In this document: positions 10,501-18,078 of the stretch, in pieces
How the letters are laid out: every line of letters starts with the position of its first letter
Position numbering within the stretch: position 1 is the stretch's first letter
Assembly: GCA_021736135.1 (NCBI GenBank)
Contig: JAIPGO010000023.1
Coordinates: forward strand, 1 to 42,443
Direction of reading: 5' to 3'
DNA length: 42,443 nucleotides
Origin: Candidatus Cloacimonadota bacterium
Lineage (GTDB): Bacteria > Cloacimonadota > Cloacimonadia > Cloacimonadales > TCS61
The notes under the pieces: generated by a model
The model's database searches: none
What the model was told of the DNA's origin: nothing
What the model saw: the letters and a program-made list of their open reading frames with translations, nothing else
Made by a program: the position numbers and the translations under genes

Positions 10501-10803
10501 CTTATGATAATTTCCTTTGTAATGACCTGTAAATGGCTGGTTTGTTATAGCGCTTTCCCACCATCCTATCGGAGATAAACCTGCTCCGGAATTCCAGTTC
10601 AATGTCTCTGCAGCATCTATATCATCTATCTGCTCAAACCAGCAATCCCAGCTATCTTCATTTGTGCTCATCCATAACAGATTATCAAGGGCACCTACCA
10701 GAAATGGTTCATCTTCTGTTCCAATACCTTCCGGTTCAACTCCATCACCAGCAGCCTGAATCACCATACAGAGTAAAAAACACACAACAGTAAACTTTTT
10801 CAT
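7558..10803 (-). CDS. Giant exported GLUG-repeat protein with PKD domain and sorting module
   Basis: 1081 residues. The signal peptide is MKKFTVVCFLLCMVIQAAGDG. Two long arrays of GLUG-type repeats (units such as YAGGLIGKN, KVGGLIGHN, YSSGNVEGVNITGGLAGYN) cover about residues 110-340 and 540-970. They flank a PKD-like Ig domain at about 375-455 (VQWEWDFEYDGVIDS ... YPEEGIYSVSLKVSD). A YPNPFNPLVNISF sorting module begins near 1000 and ends KKITLLK. GLUG repeats occur in bacterial adhesins and IgA-peptidase-like surface proteins, so an adhesive or surface role is inferred. The block beginning EPEGIGTEDEPF recurs around residue 455 as QPEGDGSEIAPFQIF, indicating an internal duplication. It lies 45 bases downstream of the GNAT gene on the same strand. 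Confidence 0.87.
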   Translation of the reverse strand: MKKFTVVCFLLCMVIQAAGDGVEPEGIGTEDEPFLVGALDNLLWMSTNEDSWDCWFEQIDDIDAAETLNWNSGAGLSPIGWWESAITNQPFTGHYKGNYHKISNLYINRGSEDAVGLFGYAVGAELVEIVLTGAEVSGDDYVACLIGYNQVSTIDNCSIEGTSNGDWCTALLCGYCNGWGITLCFVSGEVHGSDYAGGLIGKNLNYSTVEQSCSSGEVYGENKVGGLIGHNLNSSIYNCYSTASVQGENYIGGLLGHNQGSQINQCYSSGNVEGVNITGGLAGYNNNFIIDCIWNTETSGQDVGVGLNENGEIETLLGMTIAEMQFEGSYLNSGWDFVGEDVNGTEDIWIIEEGINAGFAYIAELTWAIADNILHAFFRADNREVFIQEEVQFINLSCGEAVQWEWDFEYDGVIDSTEPEPVWVYPEEGIYSVSLKVSDETGNTQTMVREDYIAVTNGGMQPEGDGSEIAPFQIFSLNNLIWLSSHPEMWDRYFMQIADINASETQEWNEGRGFSPIGNYENGSFTGHYNGDDNRIDSLYINRPESSVCGFFGYTHEAQISNLRLTNVNISGDWCVGGIVGECYSNTRLSDCYVSGLVNGEMEVGALVGLKVGIEVDNCFYDRESFLINGETRITLGALSSAMFTEWLANDLSLNIDNYLASEDGYYLINSLADLEEVSAFVYNDDLAFKLTADLDLAGNPGFYFPFFCGCFNGDGHQISNLFLDMPDLDQMGLFGYMDDGTITGLRITNAQVNGFVATGALAGLVYRSEISDCYADGAVNCENSGGMLCGSFVYDSILSNCGAGGDVYSGHYAGGLLGYIYENVTIDKCFSECNVEADYQAGGLIGIIKGSLITNCYATGEVQANMYAGGFCGYCEDSELSECYAAGFVAAQENSAGFAASNSMANISNSVWNSETSGQSVAIAENQGTTSDLISCTTDEMQQMSTFTDLGWDFVGETVNGSEDIWDIELSINQGFPYICGLEWADSDEEELTPSTSRIMIYPNPFNPLVNISFQAQQKERVKVEIYNVKGQRIDSVYDEQCSAGKNNVFWDAGENPSGIYLIRIQGKSWQENKKITLLK

Positions 10804-11046
10804 AACTACCTCATAATTATAGTATATATATTAATGATCAATTTTTATAATTAACTCTAACTTATGTCAACCAATAATTATAATTTCAGTTTCAAATCTA
10901 CTTCCGCATATTAGATCTGGAAGGCATATTCCTTAGTCAGACGTTCACCAATAGATGTTTTATTTAAGGAGTTTGTGACTAATGAATAATATTTTGCCTT
11001 GACAGTATCAAGCATTATCTTGTGTTTTAAAATCGAAGGAGTTATG

Positions 11047-11403
11047 ATGAATATCGAAGCCTGTTTTTATGAAATCCCGGTAGCAGACAGAACCAGGGCT
11101 GCCAAATTTTATGCCGAAATATTCGGCGTCAAACTGGAATGGCAGGAAAATGGCGGCTACTATATGGCTTTTTTCCCGAAAATGAGCGGGGCTCTCGTGC
11201 AGGGAGAAGGCTACATGGCTGGCAGTAACGGATGCGTATTTTACCTCACCTGCGGTGATGATCTGCAGCTTGTTCTCGATAAAGTGGAAGCTGCCGGGGG
11301 AAAAGTTATTTATCCCAAAATGAAGATCAGTGACGAATACGGTTATTCTTCCCACATCATAGACAGCGAAGGCAACAAATTAGGTCTCTGGTCAAGAAAC
11401 TAA
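11047..11403 (+). CDS. VOC (glyoxalase/bleomycin-resistance) family protein
   Basis: 118 residues, a single-module VOC protein: IEACFYEIPVADRTRAAKFYAEIFGVKLEW (first beta-alpha-beta) and GGKVIYPKMKISDEYGYSSHIIDSEGNKLGLWS (C-terminal half with the metal-site Glu in DSEGN). Proteins of this size act as dimers on small molecules, but the substrate cannot be predicted. Two adjacent ATGs occur at 11044 and 11047. AAGGAG ends three bases before the first, so the second gives the better spacing and is chosen here. It is followed by a gene-free repeat-bearing spacer. Confidence 0.85.
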   Translation: MNIEACFYEIPVADRTRAAKFYAEIFGVKLEWQENGGYYMAFFPKMSGALVQGEGYMAGSNGCVFYLTCGDDLQLVLDKVEAAGGKVIYPKMKISDEYGYSSHIIDSEGNKLGLWSRN

Positions 11404-11881
11404 GAATTCAGGAATTTCTTAAACCGCGGATCGGATGGATTTTGCGGATAAAAATAATCATAAAAGTGAAGGCCAGATCTAAACCAGGTCAATTGCTGCA
11501 ACAGTTTGCACATTTCTATAGCGATGTCTTTTATTACCAGACATTTGGCTTTTCATGGCTTTTTCCTTGGGATAACAAAGCACAATCTAACAGAATTTCG
11601 TTAGATTGTGCTTTGTTATCGCACGGAAAATGCTGTGAGATTCTTGAAAATGCAGTAATATCTTAATATCTAAGGATTTAGGCTGTTTTAAGAGCACATT
11701 AAAAAGGCAATTAGTCAATTGGCTAATTGATGATTAAACGACAATCCAGTAAATCTATGAATTCTGAGAATCCTGATCCTGATTTTGGAAGGGAACTTAT
11801 AGGACTAATAGGCCTTATATGAGGGGGGCCTGAAATGCGTTGTTAGCTTGAATTAGGAGATACTCCAATATAAATTCCGGA
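11404..11881. other. Gene-free spacer with repeats
   Basis: No convincing gene was found. It begins with an AACCGCGGAT-type dispersed repeat (about 11418-11445) and contains the long hairpin at 11571-11620. The rest (11640-11880) shows only short AT-rich inverted pairs such as CAATTAGTCAATTGGCTAATTG. It separates a plus-strand gene from the minus-strand two-component operon, so both transcripts end here. Confidence 0.6.
11571..11620. repeat. Long perfect hairpin (21-bp stem)
   Basis: Bases 11571-11591 (beginning GATAACAAAGCACAATC) are perfectly complementary to 11600-11620, with an 8-nt loop AGAATTTC. The outer flanks continue to pair imperfectly for about 17 more bases (12 of 17), giving a ~90-bp imperfect palindrome. 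It lies between the ends of two convergent transcription units, so it could be a bidirectional terminator. The stem is far longer than a typical terminator and has no T-run, so a miniature transposable element relic is equally possible. Confidence 0.7.
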
Positions 11882-13237
11882 TCAGAATTTCAGGGTGAAT
11901 GTTGTGTATTTATTGGCTTCGGAATCTACTGAAATCGTGCCGCCGTGGTTGCGCAATATCTGCCTTGACAGGCTAAGCCCGATGCCAGAGCCACTGGGTT
12001 TTGTCGTGAAGAAGGGGATGAATATTTTGTCGAGTACTTCAGGCATAATGCCACTACCGTTATCAGTCACTTTAATTGTTATCCGGCTGCGGTTGTCCAG
12101 ACTGGCAGAAAGAGTAATTTCCGGCTTTTCTCTACCGATGAGAGCATGCAGGGCATTCTTGATCAGATTTATCAGTACCTGCTCAATTTGTTCCTGATCC
12201 GCTGTCAGTTCCAGACTGAGCGGATTTATGGAAGAAGTAAATTGCACCTGCTGATGTCTGACCTCCTCATCCAGAAGGTTATGTATATTTTGAAAGATAT
12301 CCTGCACGGGCACAATATCAAATTCCGGTTTCGGAATTTTGGTCAGGCTTCTGTATGATTCCACAAAACGTATCAGTCCTGTAGAGCGTTTATTGATGGT
12401 TACCATTGAGCTGCGAATATCGTCAATAGTATCACTGTCAAGATAGTTATGGTCATTTTCTACTCTGATATTGTCATTAATTATCAGATTTACTGTGGAA
12501 GAAAGCGAAGCAATTGGCGTTATGGAATTCATGATTTCATGGGTAAGCACACTGATCAGCTTCTGCCAGCTTGCCATTTCCTGTTCTTCCAGTTCTGAGT
12601 GAATATTTTGCAGCGAAACCAGTATGATGGAGCGGTTTTTAAGTTTAAATTCCGTAGCATAGATTGCCAGTTGCAGAAAAGTATCATTTTTATTGATCTG
12701 CAGCAGTGCATGTTCTCCCGTTTTTATCTGCAGCAATGTTTCACCTAATTTGGGACTGAATTCGCTGATCTCGGTAATATTTTTCAGTTTATTAAAGCGA
12801 AACAGCTTCCGGGCACTGTTATTGATCAATTCCACTTCACCATCGCGGGTATAGGCAATGAGCGCTATACCTATGTGCTGTATAACGTTCTGCAGATAAT
12901 GATAATTTTCTTCCTTCTGTGAGCGTATGCTTTGAAAATCACTGATTACGGCATTAAAAGCAGATTTCAGTTCATCGTATTTCGAGCCTAAACCCTCTAT
13001 CTTGAAAGACCGGGTAAAATCCGCATAACGGATAGATTCCAGAAAGTTAGTCAGGTACTGATTGGTCTTTTGTATGTAATTAAGCAGCGACAAGAACTGA
13101 AGTGCGGCAATTACCAGGAGCAGGATCGGGGTTATGTAATAATCCATCGTGTAGAAGGTTATGAACGACATCAGAAGGTTGATAGTGATCAATAGCAATC
13201 TAATTGCGCAATTAAGCTTGAAGTTTTTATATACCAT
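11882..13237 (-). CDS. NtrY-like sensor histidine kinase
   Basis: 451 residues. Two membrane helices (about 11-30 and 33-53) are followed by a HAMP-like linker, a PAS-like domain (about 115-215, IGIALIAYTRDGEVELINNSARKLF) and a kinase core. The H-box LTHEIMNSITPI has the phosphoacceptor His233. The N-box is LINLIKNALHAL (355-366), G1 is DNGSGI (392-397), the F-box is IPFFTTK and G2 is GSGIGLSLS. There is no large periplasmic sensor, so the signal is probably intracellular or sensed in the membrane or PAS domain. It overlaps by 11 bases the end of the response regulator upstream in the same operon, which is almost certainly its partner. Confidence 0.92.
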   Translation of the reverse strand: MVYKNFKLNCAIRLLLITINLLMSFITFYTMDYYITPILLLVIAALQFLSLLNYIQKTNQYLTNFLESIRYADFTRSFKIEGLGSKYDELKSAFNAVISDFQSIRSQKEENYHYLQNVIQHIGIALIAYTRDGEVELINNSARKLFRFNKLKNITEISEFSPKLGETLLQIKTGEHALLQINKNDTFLQLAIYATEFKLKNRSIILVSLQNIHSELEEQEMASWQKLISVLTHEIMNSITPIASLSSTVNLIINDNIRVENDHNYLDSDTIDDIRSSMVTINKRSTGLIRFVESYRSLTKIPKPEFDIVPVQDIFQNIHNLLDEEVRHQQVQFTSSINPLSLELTADQEQIEQVLINLIKNALHALIGREKPEITLSASLDNRSRITIKVTDNGSGIMPEVLDKIFIPFFTTKPSGSGIGLSLSRQILRNHGGTISVDSEANKYTTFTLKF

Positions 13238-14603
13238 ATCTTTTTAACCTGCGATAGAGAGAGGCACGCGTAAGTCCCAATTCTCTGGCTGCTGCCGAAA
13301 TATTACCGCTTTTCTCTCTCACCACTTTCTCGATGAGTGCTTTTTCCACATCTTCAATATTGTGGCTGTCTGAACCAAAATTACCGGCTTTTTCTTCGCA
13401 AGGAGCCAGCAGAAAGTTTTCCGGCTGCAATATTTCCACGTCTCCCATTATCACAGCTCTTTCCAGGGCATGCTGTAATTCCCGCACATTACCGAACCAG
13501 GGATAATTTTCCAGTTTCTGCAATGCTGTTGCGCTTATCCCTTTCACTTTTTTGTTATATTTTTGATTTATCTTTTTCAAAAAATGCTCTGCCAGCAACT
13601 TTATATCACCCGTACGATTACGTAAAGGCGGTATTTTTATTTCCACCGTATTGATACGGTATAGCAGATCGGGACGAAATCTGTTTTCCGCAATCATCTG
13701 GTAGAGTGGCATATTCGTAGCGCAGATGAGCCTCACGTTGACAGGTGCCGGATGATTAGCTCCCACCCGGGTAACTTCCCGTTTCTCAATCACCGTCAAG
13801 AGCTTTGATTGCAAAGGTAAAGTTAAATTACCAATTTCATCCAGAAAAAGCGTCCCACCTTCTGCTACTTCAAAGCGCCCCGGTTTATTGGTTCGCGCAT
13901 CTGTAAACGCACCCTTCACGTGACCGAAAAGTTCACTCTCAAAGAGAGTTTCCGTTATCGAACCCAGGTCCACTGATAGAAATATCTTTTTATTACGCGG
14001 TGAATTGCGATGTAAAGCCCGCGCCACCAGCTCCTTTCCGGTTCCGTTCTCTCCCAGGATCAATATATTAGCATCTGTATGTGCCACTTTACGAATAGTT
14101 TGAAATACTTCCTGCATCGCCACTGATTGACCAATAAAATCCTGAAAAGGCTGATCAAGGGTGGAAGATAAAGTATTCTGCAGATTTTTCAGTTTCTCGT
14201 TTTCCTGCCGTGATTGCCGTAACCTTAAGGCTGATGATATGGTTGCCAGCAGTTTCTCATTCTGCCAGGGTTTGAGTACAAAATCCACGGCTCCTTTGCG
14301 AATAGCCTGCACTGCGCGTTCCACATCACCATAAGCAGTAATGAAAACAATGACGCTTTCCGGATCTATGGCCAGGATCTGCTCCTGCCAGTAAAAACCT
14401 TCCTGTCCGCTGATGGAATCTCGAGTAAAATTCATATCCAGCAGGATCAGATCATAATCCTGTTTCTTCATCAGTTGCGGTATCTGGGCAGGATCTTTTT
14501 CCAGGGTAAGTAAACCGACCTTGTTCTTCAGCAGCAGCTTAAGGCTGAATAGTATGTCCTCATTATCATCCACTGCCAGAATTCTGGCGTTTTTATAATC
14601 CAT
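13227..14603 (-). CDS. NtrC-family sigma-54-dependent response regulator
   Basis: 458 residues. The receiver domain (1-125) has acidic pair DD12-13, phosphoacceptor D56 (LLDMNF) and K111 (VLKPW). The AAA+ domain (about 155-390) has Walker A GENGTGKE (184-191), Walker B GTLFLDEIGN (250-259) and RFRPDLLYRIN. A Fis-type helix-turn-helix ends the protein (SGNISAAARELGLTRASLYRRLKRYGI). The sigma-54 contact loop reads GAFTDA (231-236) instead of the classical GAFTGA. It activates sigma-54 promoters after phosphorylation by the adjacent kinase; the targets are unknown. Its first 200 bases and upstream region are duplicated at 16338-16642. Confidence 0.93.
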   Translation of the reverse strand: MDYKNARILAVDDNEDILFSLKLLLKNKVGLLTLEKDPAQIPQLMKKQDYDLILLDMNFTRDSISGQEGFYWQEQILAIDPESVIVFITAYGDVERAVQAIRKGAVDFVLKPWQNEKLLATISSALRLRQSRQENEKLKNLQNTLSSTLDQPFQDFIGQSVAMQEVFQTIRKVAHTDANILILGENGTGKELVARALHRNSPRNKKIFLSVDLGSITETLFESELFGHVKGAFTDARTNKPGRFEVAEGGTLFLDEIGNLTLPLQSKLLTVIEKREVTRVGANHPAPVNVRLICATNMPLYQMIAENRFRPDLLYRINTVEIKIPPLRNRTGDIKLLAEHFLKKINQKYNKKVKGISATALQKLENYPWFGNVRELQHALERAVIMGDVEILQPENFLLAPCEEKAGNFGSDSHNIEDVEKALIEKVVREKSGNISAAARELGLTRASLYRRLKRYGI

Positions 14604-14693
14604 AACTGCATCCCTCTTTGCAAAATTATCTTCTGCCTCAAAATTTAATCCGGCAAGAAATTATGTCAATGAATACTGTCCGCTAGCGTACAG
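14391..14693. repeat. Direct duplication, parent copy (5' end and upstream region of the response regulator)
   Basis: This ~303-base segment covers codons 1 to about 70 of the response regulator and ~90 bases upstream. It recurs in the same orientation at 16338-16642 with high identity by eye. Homology ends abruptly at both sides (in AAAAACC at the left, after GCGTACAG at the right). Confidence 0.85.
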
Positions 14694-14979
14694 GCAATAT
14701 CTTATCTCCCTTTTTTCCCATTTTGTGTGATAGGATTTTGCCAGGAGTGGTAAGGTTTTAACTTTCTCTGTGCTCCCGATTATCAGTAGTACAATTTGTG
14801 AACTCCTGCACTAAATAACGATAATTCTGGACTAGCAGTAACCACCCATTTGAAAATTTTTCTTCCTGTGTGTATATACTCAAAATGCAGGCTGAGGAGT
14901 ATAAAAAAAGTAGTAAACTCACATTATTAGAATAAAAAAAAATGGATTCACGTAATTACAATTATCAGCAGATCAAGAA
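14604..14979. other. Gene-free spacer upstream of the two-component operon
   Basis: It contains the promoter side of the regulator operon (14604-14693, also present in the duplicate) and, from 14718 to about 14776, a degenerate copy of the CCCATTTTGTG repeat family also seen at 18952 and 20518. The remainder (14780-14979) is AT-rich, with A-runs near 14905 and 14935. No gene or RNA was recognised. No convincing -24/-12 sigma-54 promoter was found. Confidence 0.5.
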
Positions 14980-15792
14980 TCAGTTTATTACCCTAAGTGT
15001 CCACGTCCCCAGTATATCCTCTGATCCAAGCTCTAATACTGCTTCATATATTCCCGGAGAAACCATGATTTCGCTGTTATCTTTTAAATCCCAGATAACC
15101 TCATTGATTATGTCTGAATAAAAATGTTCCTCAGCAAGGAGTTTTACTACTTCTCCAGCATTGTTTCTAATGTATAAAGATGCATCAACTGCTTCTTCCA
15201 GCACAAATGGTAATAAAACAAGACTGGAAGACGGATTAGGATATGCTGGACATACTCCATAAAGAATTGGTAATTCCATGGGATTACCATCATAAACTGC
15301 CGATATTTCAACTATAATATTGTCGTGATTTGTTATTAAGTCTTCTGAATAGGACAAAATTATTAATTCTTCCTGAAAGACTTCTGATGAATCAATGTAT
15401 GGAAGAGATATAGTAATTTCCTCCTGAGAATTACTCTGGATTAAAAGTGAATCAGGATTGACTATGAATGGAGAAATAATTGAAGAATATATTATTAGAT
15501 CTTCTATACTATAATTCTTTATGATTAGATTACCTGATAGATCATAATGATCTAATTCAATATGTACATTGGAAACCGTTATATTATTCCCCACATAAGT
15601 TCTAACCAAATCAGGCCAGATTTCTGACCAGTAGTCATCATCAATTTCACCGGTTAAATTTCCATAACCATCGGTTTCAATTATGTTCGTAATTGTACTG
15701 CTATTATTGGTTGACATATTATCACATGAAATAATCATTATTGAGATAGTGATAAGTATAATAAGTAACCGCGAAATTTTCTTGATATTCAT
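14980..15792 (-). CDS. Lipoprotein with a C-terminal YPNP sorting-like module
   Basis: 270 residues. The hydrophobic N-terminus (LLIILITISIMIISC) ends in a lipobox-like IISC, so Cys23 is the predicted acylation site. A Ser/Thr/Asn-rich tether and a beta-rich domain of unknown function follow (SLLIQSNSQEEITISLPY). From about residue 185 there is a sorting-like module (PAYPNPSSSLVLLPFVL, YIRNNAGEVVKLL, SPGIYEAVLEL) lacking the usual FNP. A GGATG ribosome site precedes the ATG. With the next upstream gene it sits between the two copies of the regulator duplication, and its AT-rich codon use differs from the neighbours. The function is unknown. Confidence 0.78.
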   Translation of the reverse strand: MNIKKISRLLIILITISIMIISCDNMSTNNSSTITNIIETDGYGNLTGEIDDDYWSEIWPDLVRTYVGNNITVSNVHIELDHYDLSGNLIIKNYSIEDLIIYSSIISPFIVNPDSLLIQSNSQEEITISLPYIDSSEVFQEELIILSYSEDLITNHDNIIVEISAVYDGNPMELPILYGVCPAYPNPSSSLVLLPFVLEEAVDASLYIRNNAGEVVKLLAEEHFYSDIINEVIWDLKDNSEIMVSPGIYEAVLELGSEDILGTWTLRVIN

Positions 15793-15858
15793 AATACATC
15801 CTTTAAAGTTATCTTGATTTTATTTAATATCTTATATTTATAGCATTCATAAAATAAA

Positions 15859-16278
15859 TTAGTAGTTCACTATCCAGGAACAATACTCATCAATTAACTT
15901 GTAATTAAGGGATTTCTTATCTATTGCTTTTAAATCCTGCAAAGGTAAATAAAATTTTTGCTGTCCCCTTCTTACACTTACCATGATACCATGTCTTTTT
16001 TCTGTTATGTCATTTTCTACAGCTATCAGCTTGAAAGTATCAGTATATGATGGTCGAGTTTTTTTTAATTCCTCATATTCATCAATATCACCAGGTCCAA
16101 GAACATAGTATTCTTCCCATCGAAAATCCTGTATGCCGGTTAACTCACAGGGCATCTCCAGCTCTTTTTGAAGATATTTGATATATTTTCTTAATGTTGC
16201 CATACTAACTACGCTTTCCTCACCACTAACGCCCAGTATTTCTTCATACCTTTTTATTTCTTCTTCATAACTGATCAT
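15859..16278 (-). CDS. Hypothetical cytoplasmic protein
   Basis: 139 residues, acidic N-terminus, no signal peptide or membrane span. Residues 1-40 are helical (EEEIKRYEEILG, MATLRKYIKYLQKEL). The rest looks beta-rich (FRWEEYYVLGPGD, HGIMVSVRRGQQKFYLPLQDLKAI). I do not recognise a family with confidence. The compact alpha plus beta layout resembles small ligand- or ion-binding proteins found singly in many genomes. The ribosome site is weak (GAGAAA). It lies 66 bases upstream of the lipoprotein gene on the same strand and may share its transcript. Confidence 0.6.
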   Translation of the reverse strand: MISYEEEIKRYEEILGVSGEESVVSMATLRKYIKYLQKELEMPCELTGIQDFRWEEYYVLGPGDIDEYEELKKTRPSYTDTFKLIAVENDITEKRHGIMVSVRRGQQKFYLPLQDLKAIDKKSLNYKLIDEYCSWIVNY

Positions 16279-16336
16279 GATTATTTCTCTATCATTAATT
16301 TTTATATAAATTAATAGTTTATCTGGCCTGATTCAG

Positions 16337-16573
16337 TCAACAAAAACCTTCCTGACCGCTGATTGAATCCCGCGTAAAATTCATATCCAGTAATATCAGA
16401 TCATAATCCTGTTTTTTCAGCAGTTGCGGTATCTGGGCAGGATCTTTTTCCATGGTAAGTAAGCCGACCTTGTTCTTCAGCAGCAGCTTGAGGCTGAAAA
16501 GTATGTCCTCATTGTCATCCACTGGCAGTATTCTGGTGTTTTTGTATTCCATAACAGCTTCGCTCATCGCCAA
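16337..16573 (-). pseudogene. Truncated receiver-domain fragment, duplicate of the NtrC-like regulator
   Basis: The 78 codons are nearly identical to residues 1-70 of the response regulator at 13227-14603 (shared VDDNEDILFSLKLLL, LILLDMNFTRDSISGQEGF), plus a short N-terminal extension. The fragment stops after the phosphoacceptor strand. It therefore lacks beta-strands 4-5, the conserved Thr and Lys, and the AAA+ and HTH domains, and cannot fold as a receiver. It is best read as a pseudogene made by segmental duplication. A substitution of P for A in ILPVDDN shows some decay. Confidence 0.85.
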
Positions 16574-16642
16574 TATATCTTCAACCTCAAAATTTAATTC
16601 GGGAAGAAATTATGTCAACGAAAACTGTTCGCCAGCGTACAG
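16338..16642. repeat. Direct duplication, second copy
   Basis: It matches 14391-14693 in the same orientation, including the non-coding upstream part (e.g. CTCAAAATTTAAT and GAAATTATGTCAA in both). The two copies bracket a 1.6-kb segment carrying the lipoprotein and the 139-residue gene. Confidence 0.85.
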
Positions 16643-16699
16643 TAAGTATGACCTCGACAAATCTATTGACGCTAATCCCGCACTCCAGAATATCACCCA

Positions 16700-17833
16700 A
16701 TGGAATATCAAAAAAACAGTAAATATTTTGCCCAGGTAGCCGGCAGCCTGGAACCAATTGCCGCCCTGGAACTGCAGGAACTCGGCGCAGCCGATATTCA
16801 GACCACCTATCGCGGCATTTCATTTTCTGCCGACGAGGCAACACTTTACCGTATTCTTTATCAAACGCGTATCTGTTCACGGATTCTGGCACCGCTCATC
16901 AGTTTTCAATGCCATTCGGAAAAATACCTGCACAAATCAGCAATGCAGATCGACTGGACGCAGTTTCTCGACCTGAAAGAAAAATTTGCCATTAACAGTA
17001 ACGTGTCCAATAGCAAGATATCTAACTCGATGTATGCGGGGCAGGTTCTGAAAGATGCGATATGTGACGTATTCCGGGAGAAGTTTGATGCCCGGCCCGA
17101 TTTTGATGCCAAAGAAGCAGATGTGCGTTTTAATCTTCACATCAGCGAGAACTGGGCAAATATCAGTATCGATCTGGGTGGCGAACCGCTGCATAAACGC
17201 GGTTACCGCAAGGAAACAGTGAAAGCTCCTTTGCAGGAAACTCTCGCTGCTGCCATCATACGACTAACGCTGTGGAATGGCGAACAGATGCTTTATGATC
17301 CATTCTGCGGTTCCGGTACCATTCTCACTGAGGCCATCATGCATTATTGCCGGATTCCTGCCGGATTTTTAAGAAAAGAATGGGGTATATTCAGGATGCC
17401 GGGATTCAATAAAGAACTGTGGGATAAATTAAAAGCTGCTGCTGATAACAATATTCGCGATCTACCCGAAGGCTTGCTCGCCGGCAGCGATATTGCCGGA
17501 GTCTGCGTGCATGCCAGCATCGGCAATTGCAACACTTTCAGCCAGGGTAGAAATGTGGTGATCAAAAGACTGGATTATCGGGAAATAGATGAACTGGAAA
17601 ATATGGTCATTGCCACCAATCCACCTTTCGGTAAACGTCTCTATGAAGGCGAAGCAGAAAAAATCCTCAAAGAACTCGGTGACTTTCTCAAACAAAAATG
17701 CCAGGGGAGTCGCGCTTACGTGCTCGTGGGCAGCAAGGAACTTGCCTTTGCGCTGCGTCTCCGCTACAAAATGAATAAATTGTTAAAGAATGGAGATATC
17801 GAAAGCCGTCTTCTGAGGATAGACCTTTACTAA
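16700..17833 (+). CDS. rlmL: RlmL-type 23S rRNA (guanine-N2) methyltransferase
   Basis: 377 residues, THUMP-containing class I SAM methyltransferase of the YpsC/RlmL-N type. The N-terminal ferredoxin-like and THUMP region (about 1-160) includes YRGISFSADEATLYRILYQTR and DVRFNLHISENWANISIDLGG. This is followed by GEPLHKRGYRKETVKAPLQE, the SAM motif DPFCGSGTI and the catalytic NPPFG motif near residue 310. Proteins of this kind make N2-methylguanosine in 23S rRNA (the G2445 position in E. coli RlmL, whose C-terminal RlmK half is absent here). No strong ribosome site is visible before the ATG. It starts 58 bases after the duplicated regulator fragment. Confidence 0.88.
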   Translation: MEYQKNSKYFAQVAGSLEPIAALELQELGAADIQTTYRGISFSADEATLYRILYQTRICSRILAPLISFQCHSEKYLHKSAMQIDWTQFLDLKEKFAINSNVSNSKISNSMYAGQVLKDAICDVFREKFDARPDFDAKEADVRFNLHISENWANISIDLGGEPLHKRGYRKETVKAPLQETLAAAIIRLTLWNGEQMLYDPFCGSGTILTEAIMHYCRIPAGFLRKEWGIFRMPGFNKELWDKLKAAADNNIRDLPEGLLAGSDIAGVCVHASIGNCNTFSQGRNVVIKRLDYREIDELENMVIATNPPFGKRLYEGEAEKILKELGDFLKQKCQGSRAYVLVGSKELAFALRLRYKMNKLLKNGDIESRLLRIDLY

Positions 17834-18078
17834 AACCAAATCACCGGCAGCAGTTTTTCTGAAAAAAAAGAATAAATCAATGGGCTGACATAATAATTTT
17901 AGAACGGATAAGCGAATATAGTTTGAATATAATCGGGGAGAGACCAGATAATTATAGATTATCCTGAAAAACATATATTTTTAAGAGACGACACAGACCG
18001 GAACATGAAAAAATAATTTGACCAATCTATTTGAAAAATGTTAGAGCAGAAAATGTCAAAAAAAGAAAGGAAAAGCAA

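Noticed and set aside
16337-16573. Functional stand-alone receiver protein
   Set aside because: It ends after the third beta-strand and lacks the Thr, Lys and later strands required for a receiver fold; DNA identity continues into non-coding sequence, showing duplication.
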